Shown piece after piece: positions 62,632 through 64,000 of a stretch of DNA of 64,000 nucleotides (position 1 is its first letter; each line of letters starts with the position of its first letter). Position numbers and translations under genes: made by a program. The notes beneath the pieces were generated by a model, which saw nothing but the letters and a program-made list of their open reading frames with translations, was not told where the DNA came from and ran no database searches. This stretch comes from Bacillus sp. 1780r2a1 (GTDB lineage Bacteria > Bacillota > Bacilli > Bacillales > Bacillaceae_H). The stretch lies in contig CP099863.1 of NCBI GenBank assembly GCA_024134725.1, positions 3,283,258-3,347,257 on the forward strand, written 5' to 3'.

Positions 62632-63999
62632 TTAAGCTGTTTCAATTGCTTCTTTCTTTAACTGAGCATGAATGCCATATGCCGTTTTCTTCCCTTGCTG
62701 TGCAGCAGTTACAACCATGGCTTCACCTTGTCCTTTTCCAAATACAACGTCACCACAGGCAAAAACTTTAGGATTGGAGGTTTGAAACGTATCTTGATTA
62801 ATAATTACCACGCCACCATCTTGCTTTAATTCAAATTGATTAATTAAAGATAAGTAACGTTCTTGTCCAATGGCTTTAATAACAGCATCGACTTCAATTA
62901 AGAACTCCGACCCTTCTATTGGTACAGGCTTTTTTCGTCCATGGCCTTCCGATTCTTTTAGTTCCATTTTAATACATTCAATACCTGTCACTTCGTTTTT
63001 GTCATTTCCAACAATTCTCACAGGTGCTGTTAACCAGCGAAACTCTACACCGTCTTGCTTGGCAAATTCATATTCAAAATCATAAGCTGTCATTTCAGCA
63101 CTTGTTCTACGGTATAGAATCTGCACGTTTTCTGCCCCTAATCGTACGGAACATGTTGCTCCATCAATCGCTGTATTTCCTGCACCAACAACCGCTACTT
63201 TTTTTCCTACAAACTCTGTAGTCAAAGCTTCCGATTTGGTTTTCTTCACAAATTCAATTGCATCATAAACCCCGTTTAGCTGTTCTCCCTCAATACCTAA
63301 ATTTGGAACCTTACTCATTCCAATAGCAAGAACGACTGCATCATAGTTCTTTAAAAGTTCACTCGGCATCACGTCTTCACCAACGCGCACGTTTGTCTTA
63401 ACTTCAACGTCTAGAGCTTTTACTTGTTGTACCTCCCAAAAGGAAATAGCTTGAGGAAGTCGAAATGATACAATTCCATAAGTATTTAACCCACCTGCTT
63501 CTTTTTCTGCTTCAAAAATTGTTACGGCATATCCAAAGCGAGCTAGCTCCCTGGCAGCTGAAAGCCCAGCTGGTCCTCCACCTACAATGGCAACTCGCTT
63601 TCCATTTGGCTTTCCTTTTGTAAATAACACCTGTTCATTTTGAATAGCCCAATCAGTAGCATACCGCTGAAGATCGCCAATCATAATAGACTTAGTCGAA
63701 TGATTTAATACACATGCTCCTTCACAAAGCTCTTCTGTTGGACAAACCCTCGCACAGCTCGCTCCAACAGGATTGGATGTCATAATCGTTTGAGCAGACC
63801 CCTTTAAGTTTCCAGACGCAATTTTTTTAATAAACGTTGGTATATCAATGCCCGTTGGACAAGCTTGAATGCAAAGAGCATCGTAACAGTATAAACATCG
63901 ATTAGCTTCTTCAATAGCTTCTTGATTTGACAAGCCTTTTTCAACTTCACTAAAGTTCTGTACAATTGTTTGAAGCATCGGCTGAACTGAAGACTTCAT
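62632..63999 (-). CDS. preT: NAD(P)-dependent dihydropyrimidine dehydrogenase subunit PreT
   Basis: The 455-residue frame has an N-terminal iron-sulfur domain (CLYCYDALCIQACP, CARVCPTEELCEGAC), an FAD site (VAIVGGGPAGLSAA) and an NAD site (VAVVGAGNTAIDGA), the glutamate-synthase-small-subunit type fold of PreT. It takes electrons from NAD(P)H to PreA. The ATG at 63999 is one base from the window edge, so upstream sequence, promoter and a longer N terminus cannot be excluded. A 23-base gap separates it from preA. Confidence 0.9.
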   Translation of the reverse strand: MKSSVQPMLQTIVQNFSEVEKGLSNQEAIEEANRCLYCYDALCIQACPTGIDIPTFIKKIASGNLKGSAQTIMTSNPVGASCARVCPTEELCEGACVLNHSTKSIMIGDLQRYATDWAIQNEQVLFTKGKPNGKRVAIVGGGPAGLSAARELARFGYAVTIFEAEKEAGGLNTYGIVSFRLPQAISFWEVQQVKALDVEVKTNVRVGEDVMPSELLKNYDAVVLAIGMSKVPNLGIEGEQLNGVYDAIEFVKKTKSEALTTEFVGKKVAVVGAGNTAIDGATCSVRLGAENVQILYRRTSAEMTAYDFEYEFAKQDGVEFRWLTAPVRIVGNDKNEVTGIECIKMELKESEGHGRKKPVPIEGSEFLIEVDAVIKAIGQERYLSLINQFELKQDGGVVIINQDTFQTSNPKVFACGDVVFGKGQGEAMVVTAAQQGKKTAYGIHAQLKKEAIETA

Positions 64000-64000
64000 A

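Overview
The window is chromosomal DNA of an endospore-forming, low-GC Firmicute of the Bacillaceae, most like a Bacillus/Priestia (B. megaterium-type) species. The evidence is AT-rich sequence, strong AGGAGG-type ribosome sites, a dense set of sporulation genes (spmAB, dacB, spoVA, spoIIA-sigF, dacF, spoIIM, mciZ), and gene order that from memory largely follows the B. subtilis segment running from ypbH through fer, res, scpAB, lysA, spoVA, spoIIA, xerD and fur to yqj. No rRNA, tRNA, prophage, insertion sequence or CRISPR array was seen. Layout: 1-6.4 kb holds a minus-strand ypb block (mecA paralogue, a B12-binding MerR regulator, a phosphoesterase, two small membrane proteins, recQ, ypbB). 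6.5-9.8 kb holds a ferredoxin with a near-perfect Fur box, ribU under an FMN riboswitch, and serA. 9.8-16.7 kb holds an M23/LysM hydrolase, resDE, and resABC for cytochrome c maturation; a terminator separates resC from resD. 16.9-25.9 kb holds rluB, spmAB-dacB, scpAB, a 31-codon YjcZ-like gene, ypuF, an isolated ribT, ppiB, ypuA and lysA. 26-34 kb holds the seven-gene spoVA operon (sigma-G-type promoter), spoIIAA-spoIIAB-sigF and dacF (sigma-F-type promoter). 34-41.4 kb holds nucleoside salvage (pdp, pupG, deoB), xerD, yqzK, fur, spoIIM (sigma-E-type promoter), nudF and mciZ. 41.5-52.7 kb holds yqkF, yqkE, a ketone-body/leucine-end module (scoAB, thiolase, HMG-CoA lyase), two small Fe-S-type proteins, a decayed dehydrogenase pseudogene, yqjQ, yqjP, proI, namA and rnz. 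52.7-64 kb holds a reductive pyrimidine (uracil) catabolism locus. The last locus reads as a pathway: PreT/PreA reduce uracil or thymine, a dihydropyrimidinase opens the ring, an omega-aminotransferase removes the amino group from the resulting beta-amino acid, and a (methyl)malonate-semialdehyde dehydrogenase makes acetyl- or propionyl-CoA. An NCS1 permease imports the base and a PucR-type regulator probably controls the locus. The N-carbamoyl-beta-alanine amidohydrolase step is not in the window and may lie past the right edge. Most of the window is conserved Bacillaceae core. The points most worth a second look are the B12/MerR regulator with a palindrome over its own promoter, two unrecognised small proteins in the pyrimidine locus, the unannotated short genes (mciZ, yjcZ-like), the SDR pseudogene, and several promoter-operator arrangements read directly from the sequence. 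Many start codons given here were moved to the Met/GTG/TTG that has a proper Shine-Dalgarno sequence.
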